Source: Bacteroidales bacterium (GTDB lineage Bacteria > Bacteroidota > Bacteroidia > Bacteroidales > DTU049). Taken from it: DNA of 34,121 nucleotides. Below are positions 15,365-24,013 of this stretch, piece by piece. The position numbers and the translations under genes were made by a program. Positions within the stretch are counted from its first letter, which is position 1, and every line of letters starts with the position of its first letter. The DNA is taken from positions 1 to 34,121 of the forward strand of contig JAOAAK010000017.1 of NCBI GenBank assembly GCA_026418905.1, in the 5' to 3' direction. The notes beneath the pieces are model-generated. The model searched no databases. It saw only the letters and a program-made list of their open reading frames with translations, and was not told the origin of the DNA.

Positions 15365-18300
15365 GTACCGTCTGAGTATATTCTTGATTGTTGATTATCA
15401 GTTTTAATAAATAGGTTCCTTCAGATAAGTGTGCAAGTGATATTCGTTTTTCATTAATTTCATTAAGATGCTCCCATAGTACAAGTTTTCCTTGTGGGTC
15501 ATAAATTGACAAATAGCCAGATACAGGATTATTGGGGAAATGAATAAAGAAAATTCCATTGGATGGATTAGGAAATATTACAAAGGGAAGGGAAGAATTT
15601 TCGGCAATTGATAAGGGGTCTACAAGAAGTAAAGCAGAGTTAGAAGTGGCGTTCCCACATGTTCCATTCACTATGCATCGATAATAGCCTTGATCTGCAG
15701 GTGTAACATTGAAAATCTGTAGAGTTGAAGAATTAGCACCAGAAATATGGCTGTTGTTGGAGAGATTAACTCCATCTTTTTGCCATTGATAGGTGAGATT
15801 TGTGCCAGATGCAACCACTGTAAAAGTAGCATTGCTTCCTTCATTAATAGAAAGATTGGCTGGATGGGATGTGATGATGGTACTTGGATAGACAGTAAGT
15901 GTAGCATTGGAACTGTTAGTCGAACCACAGCTATTAGAAACCACACAAGAATAAGTTCCGGCATCTGCAGTAGTAACAGACGAGAGCATTAGGGTAGAAG
16001 AAGTGGCTCCTGGGATACTAATACCATCTTTTTTCCACTGATATTGAAGGGGTGATGAGCCAGAAGCATTAATACTAAAAGTAACATTGTTTCCTTGGCA
16101 AACTGATTGAGAGGTGGGTTGTGTAGTAATAGTTGGGGGATTAGAGAGTGTAAGAGTAGCGGGATTGCTTTCAGCATTACCACACGCATTGCTAACAACA
16201 CAGGTGTAAGATCCTACATCTGATGAACCAACGGATGTTATGGTAAACGTTGAATTGGTAGCTCCATTGATATTGGTGCCGTTCTTTTTCCATTGATAAG
16301 ATATGGGAGGGGTGCCATTCGCGGAAACTGTAAAACTTACCTGAGAACCTGGGCAAGCTGAAGTACTGGTAGGATGAGTGGCTATGGTTGCTGCAGTACA
16401 ACCCACTGTTGAATTAATCACAAGATCATCAATCCAAAGCATAAACTTGCCACTTGATACGTGTTGAATGGCAAGATAAATGGTTTGGTTGTTGTAAGAA
16501 GAAAGATCGTAGGTAAATTGGGTCCATGTTGAGGGTGCTTGAACAGGATTGCTTCCACTTATGGGTGTAAAGCTAGAAGGATTATTATTAGTGGTAGAGA
16601 CAAGTACTTTGAATTCATCATTACCCCATGTACCAGGCTTTGGGCTTAGGGCCCAAAAAGAGAAACTGGAATTGGTACCAAGTTGAATAGGGGGAGAAAT
16701 AAACCAATCATTGCTAGCAGAACCATCGGCAGGACAGATGGACATTCCACAGCGAGAACCTCCATGAGCTACATCACCTTGAGATGCGGTCCAGCCACTT
16801 GCAACGGGATTCATGCACATCCATGCAAATGCAGAACCCTCATTGGGGAAATTGCAATCAGCACTTTGATAAGTAGGTTTGCCATCGCCATCGTAAGTTG
16901 TCCATGGTGTAAAATCGGTCGTATAATCAGTTGAATTTTCAAAGTCCCATGTGAAAGGAAAAGAATTAATGGGGGCGGTGAGGGTGGTAGCTTGTGCAGT
17001 AACACCTGTACTCCAATTGTAACTTCCTGTGTTACTCCATAACTTATAATAATAAGTTGTATTGGGAGATAATCCTGTATGTGAGAAAGATGTCGCCGAT
17101 CCATAATAAATGACAGTCCCACCCCCTGGAATGTTTTGACCCGGTGAATAAGAGGTTCCATTTGCAGGGGTTCCGAAAGTGGGGGTGGTGGAATATGCTA
17201 GAAGTACTGGATTGTTACTGGAATTCAGATTCCAAGTTAGGTTAATTTGCGAAGAAGAAACAGCGTTAGCTGTAAAATTGGTTGGATTGGTATTATTTGG
17301 AAATTTGAAAGCAATGATGGTAGTTTTTTTTGTACTGGTATTTACACCCATGTAGGATGATGAAAACCAGAAAGTTTCTTCATCCACTGGATCAACCGAC
17401 ATAAGGGCATAATCGCCCCATCGATTAACGGAAGCTTGATAAGTTGTTCCATCAGCTATAGTATATTCACTTACATCAAAAACGCCTGAAGCATTCACAT
17501 TTTCTGATGCTGTTTGTCCTGTAAGACGAAGTCCAGGATATAAATTCGAACTAGCGATACTATATGCGACGGCTATATCTTTATTTTTATTGATAGCAAT
17601 ACTTGCGTTCCATCTACTATTAGCATCTGGCTTATAGGTTCCACTTTGACGAATTTCCCACTGACCTGAGGTTTGATTCTTTTTCAATTCATACCAACGA
17701 ATCCCAGCTTGCTGACTACCTACATCCACAGCATGACATGCTACGATTCTTTCGTCACCATTTCCAAAATTTCTGTATTTTACTGAGTACATAAGCATCT
17801 CACTAAGGGCATCCAATTTTTGTGTAGTGCCTTTTTGTGTAATGTCGTTCCAGTTAGTTCCAAAAACAGCATCAAAAGCAGGAACATTGATTTGCTGGAT
17901 TCTTGAAAAGGTCGAACTCTGGGGATTGGACCAGTTAACAGTCAATGCATATAACCATAATTGATCAGACCCACCCCATGCATTATCGTTGATGGTTAAA
18001 AATAAACCAGGGGTTCCGCTTGGAGCAAATGTTCCATCGTTATCCACAGGCATGATACAATGAAATCCAGAAGCAGTAGAGGGGCGATAAGGGTTATCAA
18101 AGCCAACCATAGCAGGGTTACTACCTCCATTAAGCATGGTCGATCGATCAAAGACATATACATCTTTTCCTGAAGAATTATTGACAGCCATGTAATATCC
18201 ATCGCGCCAAATACCAAATTTCATATAATCAGGCATATCGTCCACATCAAAAGACCATCGATACCATGTTCCTGTGGGATCACTTGAGGTGCTTACAGCG

Positions 18301-18902
18301 ATAAGCATGTAATCGTTAGACCCTGAAACAGAAAATTCAGCCGCCAGCCATCTCTGAGCATTTTCATCATAAAGAATAATAGGATCACCATCGTTGTAAG
18401 AAGATCCAGTCACCCCACTGAACAATGTGTTATAATTAGTAGGACCTGCCACCGTATTTCCTTGTTTATTGTAAATCTTGTATTGAACATTATAGGCTTG
18501 AAAATAATGATTGGGTCCAACAGATCCATTAGCATCAGGAGGAAAACTACTATTATTAGGTCCGGCAAATTGCACAACAATTTGAGGTGTTGCTTTACTA
18601 GCAGGTAAAAAGTTCTGAAGAACAGGATCTACTTCTATAATTTCTTTCACATTAGGGTTAGGTTGCAACGGGGGTTTTTTAACATCTACCTTCTTACCTT
18701 TTTCTTTTGGAGGATCAATGCCAAGATCTCTCAAAGGTGGTGAAATATCAAAATATACGGGGTATTTAATTACACTAGGATATACAACTTCGACTCCTGT
18801 TGAGTTTTGGACAGAAATTGTTTTTTGATCGGTTAACACCTGCCCCATTAATCCTAGATACAGGACAAAACTGATGAAAAACAAACCCCTTTTTATCCAC
18901 AT
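15351..18902 (-). CDS. Large multidomain T9SS-secreted surface protein
   Basis: This 1183-residue protein starts with a signal peptide (MWIKRGLFFISFVLYLGLMGQ). Residues ~100-530 form a region with repeated Trp/Asp-rich strands that looks like a beta-propeller. Residues ~537-640 are a fibronectin type III domain. Residues ~642-832 are a 'choice-of-anchor J'/cleaved-adhesin jelly-roll (FPFTWDFENS, NDWFISPPI, SFWALSP). Three immunoglobulin-like domains follow at ~835-920, 921-1003 and 1004-1090, each with the C-x(n)-YQWKKNG and D-x-G-x-Y-x-C core. Residues ~1104-1183 are a type A T9SS sorting domain (FPNPSNGIFFIHF, LSEGTYLLKL). The protein should be exported through the Sec and Por systems and anchored at or released from the cell surface. 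No protease or glycosidase motif was seen, so an adhesive or binding role is inferred. Confidence 0.9.
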   Translation of the reverse strand: MWIKRGLFFISFVLYLGLMGQVLTDQKTISVQNSTGVEVVYPSVIKYPVYFDISPPLRDLGIDPPKEKGKKVDVKKPPLQPNPNVKEIIEVDPVLQNFLPASKATPQIVVQFAGPNNSSFPPDANGSVGPNHYFQAYNVQYKIYNKQGNTVAGPTNYNTLFSGVTGSSYNDGDPIILYDENAQRWLAAEFSVSGSNDYMLIAVSTSSDPTGTWYRWSFDVDDMPDYMKFGIWRDGYYMAVNNSSGKDVYVFDRSTMLNGGSNPAMVGFDNPYRPSTASGFHCIMPVDNDGTFAPSGTPGLFLTINDNAWGGSDQLWLYALTVNWSNPQSSTFSRIQQINVPAFDAVFGTNWNDITQKGTTQKLDALSEMLMYSVKYRNFGNGDERIVACHAVDVGSQQAGIRWYELKKNQTSGQWEIRQSGTYKPDANSRWNASIAINKNKDIAVAYSIASSNLYPGLRLTGQTASENVNASGVFDVSEYTIADGTTYQASVNRWGDYALMSVDPVDEETFWFSSSYMGVNTSTKKTTIIAFKFPNNTNPTNFTANAVSSSQINLTWNLNSSNNPVLLAYSTTPTFGTPANGTSYSPGQNIPGGGTVIYYGSATSFSHTGLSPNTTYYYKLWSNTGSYNWSTGVTAQATTLTAPINSFPFTWDFENSTDYTTDFTPWTTYDGDGKPTYQSADCNFPNEGSAFAWMCMNPVASGWTASQGDVAHGGSRCGMSICPADGSASNDWFISPPIQLGTNSSFSFWALSPKPGTWGNDEFKVLVSTTNNNPSSFTPISGSNPVQAPSTWTQFTYDLSSYNNQTIYLAIQHVSSGKFMLWIDDLVINSTVGCTAATIATHPTSTSACPGSQVSFTVSANGTPPISYQWKKNGTNINGATNSTFTITSVGSSDVGSYTCVVSNACGNAESNPATLTLSNPPTITTQPTSQSVCQGNNVTFSINASGSSPLQYQWKKDGISIPGATSSTLMLSSVTTADAGTYSCVVSNSCGSTNSSNATLTVYPSTIITSHPANLSINEGSNATFTVVASGTNLTYQWQKDGVNLSNNSHISGANSSTLQIFNVTPADQGYYRCIVNGTCGNATSNSALLLVDPLSIAENSSLPFVIFPNPSNGIFFIHFPNNPVSGYLSIYDPQGKLVLWEHLNEINEKRISLAHLSEGTYLLKLIINNQEYTQTVHVKF
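15635..16400 (-). repeat. Three tandem Ig-like domain-coding repeats
   Basis: Within the T9SS gene three ~250-bp segments (about 16145-16400, 15893-16142 and 15635-15890) code for homologous Ig-like domains with the recurring core Y-Q-W-K/Q-K-D/N-G and the D-x-G-x-Y-x-C-x-V motif. They have diverged in DNA sequence, so this is an old internal duplication. Confidence 0.75.
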
Positions 18903-18915
18903 AAAAGATTTTTTA

Positions 18916-18947
18916 CAAAACTATATTACTTAATTGAAAAAATCAAT
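18916..18947 (-). promoter_or_regulatory. Candidate promoter for the T9SS surface protein
   Basis: On the minus strand TAGTTTTG (18923-18916) matches TAnnTTTG and is preceded by ATTG (18947-18944) with a 20-base spacer. The -7 box ends 13 bases before the ATG at 18902. Confidence 0.45.
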
Positions 18948-18964
18948 TTTTTTATAAAAAAAAC

Positions 18965-18972
18965 TAATTTAG
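18965..18972 (+). promoter_or_regulatory. Possible -7 element for upp
   Basis: TAATTTAG differs from TAnnTTTG at one base and ends 12 bases before the upp ATG, the same geometry as at other genes here. No -33 box was seen at the expected distance. Confidence 0.25.
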
Positions 18973-18984
18973 CAAAAACAATTC

Positions 18985-19638
18985 ATGCGTATCATTAATC
19001 TAGGAGAAAAAAATAGCCTTCTGCAACATTATGTTTACGAAATTCGGGACCGTGTGATTCAAAAGGATAGACTTCGTTTTCGTTACAATATGAAACGGAT
19101 TGGTTTTATTATGGGATATGAGCTAAGCAAGATCCTAGAATATGAACCAAAACATGTCGTAACACCACTGGGTGAATGCAACATTCCGTTGGTTAAAAAT
19201 TACCCAGTTCTTGCAACAATTCTACGTGCTGGCTTGGCTTTACACGAGGGTTTGTTAATGGCTTTTGATAAGGCTGATTGCGCTTTTGTGTCGGCGTATC
19301 GTAAGCATCACAAAAGCGGAAATTTTACGATTCAGATAGAATATATTAATTCCCCTTCTTTGCAGGATCGAGTTTTAGTTTTGTCCGATCCTATGCTTGC
19401 GACTGGTTCTTCCATTGTAATTTCACTGGAACAATTATTTAATTATGGTACACCACGAGAGGTTCATGTGGTTAGTGTTATTTCGTCTTTTTATGGATTA
19501 CAATACTTAGAGAAACATTTTAGATTTGATTCCATGTACGTATGGACAGCAGCAATCGATGAAGAACTTAATTCACAAGCATATATTATTCCCGGTCTAG
19601 GTGATGCAGGAGATTTAGCATTTGGATCAAAAGATTGA
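18985..19638 (+). CDS. upp: Uracil phosphoribosyltransferase
   Basis: The 217-residue cytoplasmic enzyme salvages uracil by condensing it with PRPP to give UMP. Diagnostic motifs are ILRAGLALHEG near 78-88, the PRPP loop VLVLSDPMLATGSSI near 131-145, and the uracil-binding C-terminus with AYIIPGLGDAGDLAFG. Length is normal for Upp. It is the first gene of a plus-strand run with the permease and TamL genes; the stop codon is 2 bases before the ATG of the permease. The divergent T9SS gene shares its 82-bp upstream spacer. Confidence 0.95.
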   Translation: MRIINLGEKNSLLQHYVYEIRDRVIQKDRLRFRYNMKRIGFIMGYELSKILEYEPKHVVTPLGECNIPLVKNYPVLATILRAGLALHEGLLMAFDKADCAFVSAYRKHHKSGNFTIQIEYINSPSLQDRVLVLSDPMLATGSSIVISLEQLFNYGTPREVHVVSVISSFYGLQYLEKHFRFDSMYVWTAAIDEELNSQAYIIPGLGDAGDLAFGSKD

Positions 19639-19640
19639 GC

Positions 19641-20891
19641 ATGAAATGGACTGTGATTTACGATACTTTTTTACATGTTATACGCACCATTAGAGCTACA
19701 AGGTTACGTAGTTTTCTAACCATCATGATCATAGCTTTGGGCATTACAGCATTGGTTGGCATCTTGACCTCTATTGAAGCAATCAAAGTTTCTCTGAAAA
19801 ATAACTTTATGCTCATGGGGAGTAACACATTTACCATTACAAAGATTTCTTTTCAGAGAGAAGGACTTTTGGTTCGAAAAAAGAAAAAAATTCAGGAAAA
19901 AAAAATTACCCTCGAAGAAGCTCAAGATTTCAAAGATCGATTTGATTTTCCAGCTGTTGTTTCTTTATCGGTTCCTGTTCAATTTGCTGCTGTATGTAAA
20001 TATGAAAATATTAAGACACATCCAAATGTAAGTGTTTATGCAGTGGACGAAAACTATTTTCTGACGGCAGGGCTTGAGATTTCTGAGGGTAGAAATTTTA
20101 CAAAGAGAGAAGTAGACGGTGGACAGGTAGCTATTATTGGCAACGATGTTAATAATAAGTTATTCTCACAATTCAGTAACAGCAGTGTTATAGGAAGAAC
20201 TTTTTTAATCTCTAACATCCCCTTTCAGATTATAGGTATACTAAAACCACAAGGAAGTAGCTTTGGTTTCAGCATGGATAACAGTTGTTTTGTCCCTCTT
20301 AAAACAGGAATTGATAAATTTACTGTTTCTGATGTTTCTCTTTCAATTCATGTCATGGTTTATCAGCTTGAACAAATGAATTTTGCTATAGAAGAAGCGA
20401 GAGGGATATTCCGAAATATTCGCAAATTAGCACCCGATCATCCAGACAATTTTGAAATTAGAAAAAGCGATTCTATTTTTCAAATACTTCTTGAGAACAT
20501 TCAATATCTTACTATGGCGGCTACCTTAATCGGTGTTATAACATTGATTGGTGCTTCAATTGGTTTAATGAACATTATGTTGGTAAGTGTTTCAGAACGT
20601 ACTCGCGAAATCGGGGTTCGAAAAGCTCTAGGTGCAACATGGAAAGACATACGAAACCAATTTCTATTAGAAAGTGTTTTTATTAGTCAGTTTGGTGGAT
20701 TGCTAGGAATTCTACTTGGTATTGTTGTTGGAAATGCTATTGGATTATGGCTTGATACAGTTTTTGTAATACCATGGCTATGGGTTGGAGTAGCATTTTT
20801 GCTTACATCCATGGTAGGCATCCTTGCAGGTTCATATCCGGCCCTGAAAGCATCGAAATTACATCCAATAGATGCTCTGAGATATGAATAA
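19641..20891 (+). CDS. MacB/FtsX-type ABC transporter permease
   Basis: I use ATG 19641 (416 residues); a TTG at 19635 would overlap upp by 4 bp but is a weaker start. There is one N-terminal transmembrane helix (RLRSFLTIMIIALGITALVGI), a periplasmic MacB-type core domain of about 220 residues, and three C-terminal helices with the conserved ERTREIGVRKALGAT coupling segment that contacts an ABC ATPase. The closing PALKASKLHPIDALRYE is typical. MacB-like permeases move substrates or proteins out of the periplasm by mechanotransmission. No ATPase gene is adjacent, so the partner is encoded elsewhere. The last 8 bp overlap the TamL start, which suggests coupled expression with an outer membrane assembly factor. 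Confidence 0.9.
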   Translation: MKWTVIYDTFLHVIRTIRATRLRSFLTIMIIALGITALVGILTSIEAIKVSLKNNFMLMGSNTFTITKISFQREGLLVRKKKKIQEKKITLEEAQDFKDRFDFPAVVSLSVPVQFAAVCKYENIKTHPNVSVYAVDENYFLTAGLEISEGRNFTKREVDGGQVAIIGNDVNNKLFSQFSNSSVIGRTFLISNIPFQIIGILKPQGSSFGFSMDNSCFVPLKTGIDKFTVSDVSLSIHVMVYQLEQMNFAIEEARGIFRNIRKLAPDHPDNFEIRKSDSIFQILLENIQYLTMAATLIGVITLIGASIGLMNIMLVSVSERTREIGVRKALGATWKDIRNQFLLESVFISQFGGLLGILLGIVVGNAIGLWLDTVFVIPWLWVGVAFLLTSMVGILAGSYPALKASKLHPIDALRYE

Positions 20892-23259
20892 ATCCTATAT
20901 AGTTTGTGTTTTTTTCTTATTAACGGCTTGTTCAACGTATCGTTATTTCCCAGAAAAATATCATATTATTGATCGAAAGATCATGGTCGATGATCGTAGC
21001 ATAGATATTTACGACCTAGAAAATTTAACAAGGCAAAAAGCTGATAGAAAAATTTTAGGTGTGCGTTTTTACACGGGGATTTATTTACTAGGTTATACCC
21101 TTAAGGATAAATCATCTGAAAAGTTAAAAAAAATCGAAAGGAGAATAGAACGCAAAAAACAAAAGCACCCTGAAAAATATGTTAATCAAGCTAGGTTAAA
21201 GCAAAAAGCCAAGTCAAGTCTTAAAAGTTGGATGATGAATGTGGTAGGAGAACCCCCATCTTTTTACGATTCACTTTTGTCCAAAAGAGATATGGACAAT
21301 ATGGTTTTGTATATGAAACAAAAGGGTTTTTTTGATGTACGTGTTTACGACAGCATTAAGCCTATCAAAAAGAACAAAGTTCAGTTGATTTATACTGTTA
21401 ATGCAGGGTCTCCCTACATTGTTAAAAGTATTGAAAGAAAGAGTGAAGATGTTTACATGAACAGTTTTCTTCAGCAGTATTTACCTCAATCACTTTTACG
21501 CGAAGGAATGAGGTATGACGAAGAGGTTATGGATAATGAAAGAACTTTAATTACTAAGGAATTGCGACGAAACGGTTTTTTTCAATTTAATAAAGATTAC
21601 ATACGATTTTTTATCGATACATCTTCAAAACATAAAACAGTCAATATAGAACTACGAATTCTGATGCCTAAGAAGAATGAACAACATGTGCAACACGAGC
21701 GTTATAAAATAGGGAACATTTATGTTGATCTTAATTTTTCTTTTACTCGAAATGATTCTTCCTTAAGAGATACCTTACTTTATTCATGGAAAAGAAAGAA
21801 CGGACGACTTGATAGTATTTATTTTATTTATGATGATAAATTGTTTTTAAAACCTGCTACTGTCTCTAACAGGTTGTTTTTTTCAAAAGGAAATTGGTTT
21901 AATGAAGATGATGCCATAAGAACCATTGATGCTTTGAATGGTTTAAATTGTTTTCGTTATGTAAATGTTCGCTACTTAGCCGCACAAGATGTAGATCATT
22001 CCGAGGCAGGAACTTTAGATACTTATATCGAACTCACGCCTATGATACGAAATTCCATTAATATTGAAATGGATGCCACCAACAACGCAGGTAATTTGGG
22101 CATGGCCGGTAGCTTTGTATACAGAAATAAAAATTTATTTGCCCGAGCACAGCAATTCTCAATTTCTGCCCGCGGTGGGCTAGAGCTTCAAAGATCTTTT
22201 TTTGAAGAGGATACAACACAAAAAATTGTGAAAGTACTTCCTTTCAATTCTGCTGAATACAATTTTCAGGCGAATTTGATGGTTCCCCTCAGTAGTTCCC
22301 TGTTTGCTCGTTCTGCTCGTCCAATGATGCGTTTTGTCAGTGGTTTTCACTATCAACTTCGCCCCAGTTATTCTAGATATATTACCACATTAAGTGCTTC
22401 ATTGGAATACAAGGAATCATCATATCGATATATTCAAGTATATGCCCCTCTCAACTTGGTTAAGGTTAATCCTGATTCAATTTTTAAAGCTTTGCTCATG
22501 GAATTCCCTAAACCTTTACGATATAGCTATACAGACCACTTAATTCCTTCCATGGGACTTTCCGTTGTGTTTAATAATCAGGATGCTAAATCTCGCTTTT
22601 ATTCATATAGACGTACGAATTTTGAAATGGCTGGAATTACATATTGGATCATATTTGGATTTAACAGCGCTATGCAGAATGAGGTTTATAAACTACTTGA
22701 TATAGCTTATAGTCAGTATTTGAAACTTGATCTTGATCGTCGCTATTATTATCGAATTGGTGAAAAGCAGTTAATGGCTTTTAGGTTATTTGCTGGGTTG
22801 GGTTTTCCTTTTGGGAATAGCATCATTTTACCTTTTGAAAAAAGTTATTCGGCATCAGGTGCAAATGACATACGTGCATGGAAATTCAGATCGCTCGGTC
22901 CGGGCATATACAACGATACAACGGTTCTTGACAGAACCGGTGATATTTCTTTGATTTTGTCATATGAATATCGTTTCCCCATCTGGAGTTGGTTCAAAGG
23001 TGCTCTTTTTGCTGATGCAGGCAATGTTTGGCTGTGGAGAAAAAACAATGAATTTCCAGGTGGAGAATTTTCAGCATCTTTTTACAAACAGATTGCTTTA
23101 GGAACTGGTTTTGGCTTAAGAATGGATTTCGATTTTCTAGTTGTTCGTGTCGATGCAGCTATACCTATCCGCGATCCTGTTAAACTACCTCCATTTCTTC
23201 CTTTTAAAGAAAGTATTAAAAAAGTGAATTTTAACCTTGGAATCGGATATCCTTTTTAA
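20884..23259 (+). CDS. tamL: TamL-type Omp85 outer membrane lipoprotein
   Basis: The 791-residue protein has a lipoprotein signal with lipobox LLTAC (Cys16). It then has POTRA-like domains (about 30-390; for example the KRDMDNMVLYMKQKGFFDVRVYDS segment), and a C-terminal 16-strand Omp85 barrel (about 400-791) with the family's IRAWKFRSLGPG motif and a final strand ending VNFNLGIGYPF. Bacteroidota have such a lipidated TamA-like protein, TamL, involved in outer membrane protein and lipid assembly. A tamB gene, the usual functional partner, is not next to it. It is co-oriented with, and overlaps by 8 bp, the permease gene. The stop is inside the TTAA shared with the convergent hydrolase gene. 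Assignment to TamL and not BamA rests on the lipobox and the reduced POTRA region. Confidence 0.85.
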   Translation: MNKSYIVCVFFLLTACSTYRYFPEKYHIIDRKIMVDDRSIDIYDLENLTRQKADRKILGVRFYTGIYLLGYTLKDKSSEKLKKIERRIERKKQKHPEKYVNQARLKQKAKSSLKSWMMNVVGEPPSFYDSLLSKRDMDNMVLYMKQKGFFDVRVYDSIKPIKKNKVQLIYTVNAGSPYIVKSIERKSEDVYMNSFLQQYLPQSLLREGMRYDEEVMDNERTLITKELRRNGFFQFNKDYIRFFIDTSSKHKTVNIELRILMPKKNEQHVQHERYKIGNIYVDLNFSFTRNDSSLRDTLLYSWKRKNGRLDSIYFIYDDKLFLKPATVSNRLFFSKGNWFNEDDAIRTIDALNGLNCFRYVNVRYLAAQDVDHSEAGTLDTYIELTPMIRNSINIEMDATNNAGNLGMAGSFVYRNKNLFARAQQFSISARGGLELQRSFFEEDTTQKIVKVLPFNSAEYNFQANLMVPLSSSLFARSARPMMRFVSGFHYQLRPSYSRYITTLSASLEYKESSYRYIQVYAPLNLVKVNPDSIFKALLMEFPKPLRYSYTDHLIPSMGLSVVFNNQDAKSRFYSYRRTNFEMAGITYWIIFGFNSAMQNEVYKLLDIAYSQYLKLDLDRRYYYRIGEKQLMAFRLFAGLGFPFGNSIILPFEKSYSASGANDIRAWKFRSLGPGIYNDTTVLDRTGDISLILSYEYRFPIWSWFKGALFADAGNVWLWRKNNEFPGGEFSASFYKQIALGTGFGLRMDFDFLVVRVDAAIPIRDPVKLPPFLPFKESIKKVNFNLGIGYPF

Positions 23260-24011
23260 GGTTTTCTTTGTTGAAGTAGCCAAAAAATGTTATTTATATC
23301 GCCAAAAGCATATTTCCAAGAATCATGACCCACTCCATCATAAATGATAAACTCAGCCAGGATGCCCCCACAACCTCGTATGGCATTTACCATGTTCATA
23401 GTTCGTGCAGGAATGACCACTTTATCATCCGAACCATGAAAAGCTTTGATAGGAATATTTTTAAGCAGGCAAGCTTTATTCTCATCGCCACCTCCACATA
23501 CGGGCATAGCAGCAGCAAAAAAATCAGGACGTCTGCATAAAGCATCCCATGTTCCAAAGCCCCCCATACTTAGCCCGGTAACATAAATTCTGTGTGTATC
23601 AACAGGAAGCACTTTGATAAGCGAGTCAAGAAGATCAAACACCGCTTTTAATACATTAGATGGTTCGGATGGCATGGTGTGAGAAACAAGTTTCCACGAA
23701 ACTTCAACCCATCTCTCGTTGGGTGGGCATTGTGGAGCAAGAAAAATAAATGGATGATTCTGCATTATTTCTGGCCTGAAAAAATAATGTGAATGGGTCA
23801 ATTGGGCTTTATTGTCCTTGCCACGTTCACCCGCACCATGTAGAAACAAAATAAGAGGATATGTTGTAGAATCACCTGCGGGCACGAACAAACGATAAGG
23901 TAAAATATAACCTTTTTTTTGGAAAACGAATGGCTTTATCAGCGTATCGAGAGATTGTGAAGAGACAGAAAAAGACAATAGAAAAAACAAAGCATAGACC
24001 CAGCGAACCAT
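23256..24011 (-). CDS. Secreted alpha/beta-hydrolase (prolyl-oligopeptidase / feruloyl-esterase-like)
   Basis: The 251-residue protein has a signal peptide (MVRWVYALFFLLSFSVSSQ) and an alpha/beta-hydrolase fold with LILFLHGAGERGKDN (oxyanion region), the nucleophile Ser148 in GLSMGG, the acid Asp195 or Asp196 in FHGSDDKVV, and His229 in GVGHDSW. This set resembles the 'PHB depolymerase/peptidase S9-like' esterases that act on polysaccharide-linked esters or polymers. The substrate cannot be told. It lies 2 bases after dnaA on the same strand, and its stop overlaps that of tamL. Confidence 0.83.
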   Translation of the reverse strand: MVRWVYALFFLLSFSVSSQSLDTLIKPFVFQKKGYILPYRLFVPAGDSTTYPLILFLHGAGERGKDNKAQLTHSHYFFRPEIMQNHPFIFLAPQCPPNERWVEVSWKLVSHTMPSEPSNVLKAVFDLLDSLIKVLPVDTHRIYVTGLSMGGFGTWDALCRRPDFFAAAMPVCGGGDENKACLLKNIPIKAFHGSDDKVVIPARTMNMVNAIRGCGGILAEFIIYDGVGHDSWKYAFGDINNIFWLLQQRKP

Positions 24012-24013
24012 GA

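Noticed and set aside
18893-18901. Perfect DnaA box TTATCCACA at the start of the T9SS gene, beside an AT-rich spacer (another at about 18039-18047)
   Set aside because: Both lie within coding sequence, no cluster of boxes is present, and dnaA is about 6 kb away with no boxes in its own spacer. An origin call is not supported.
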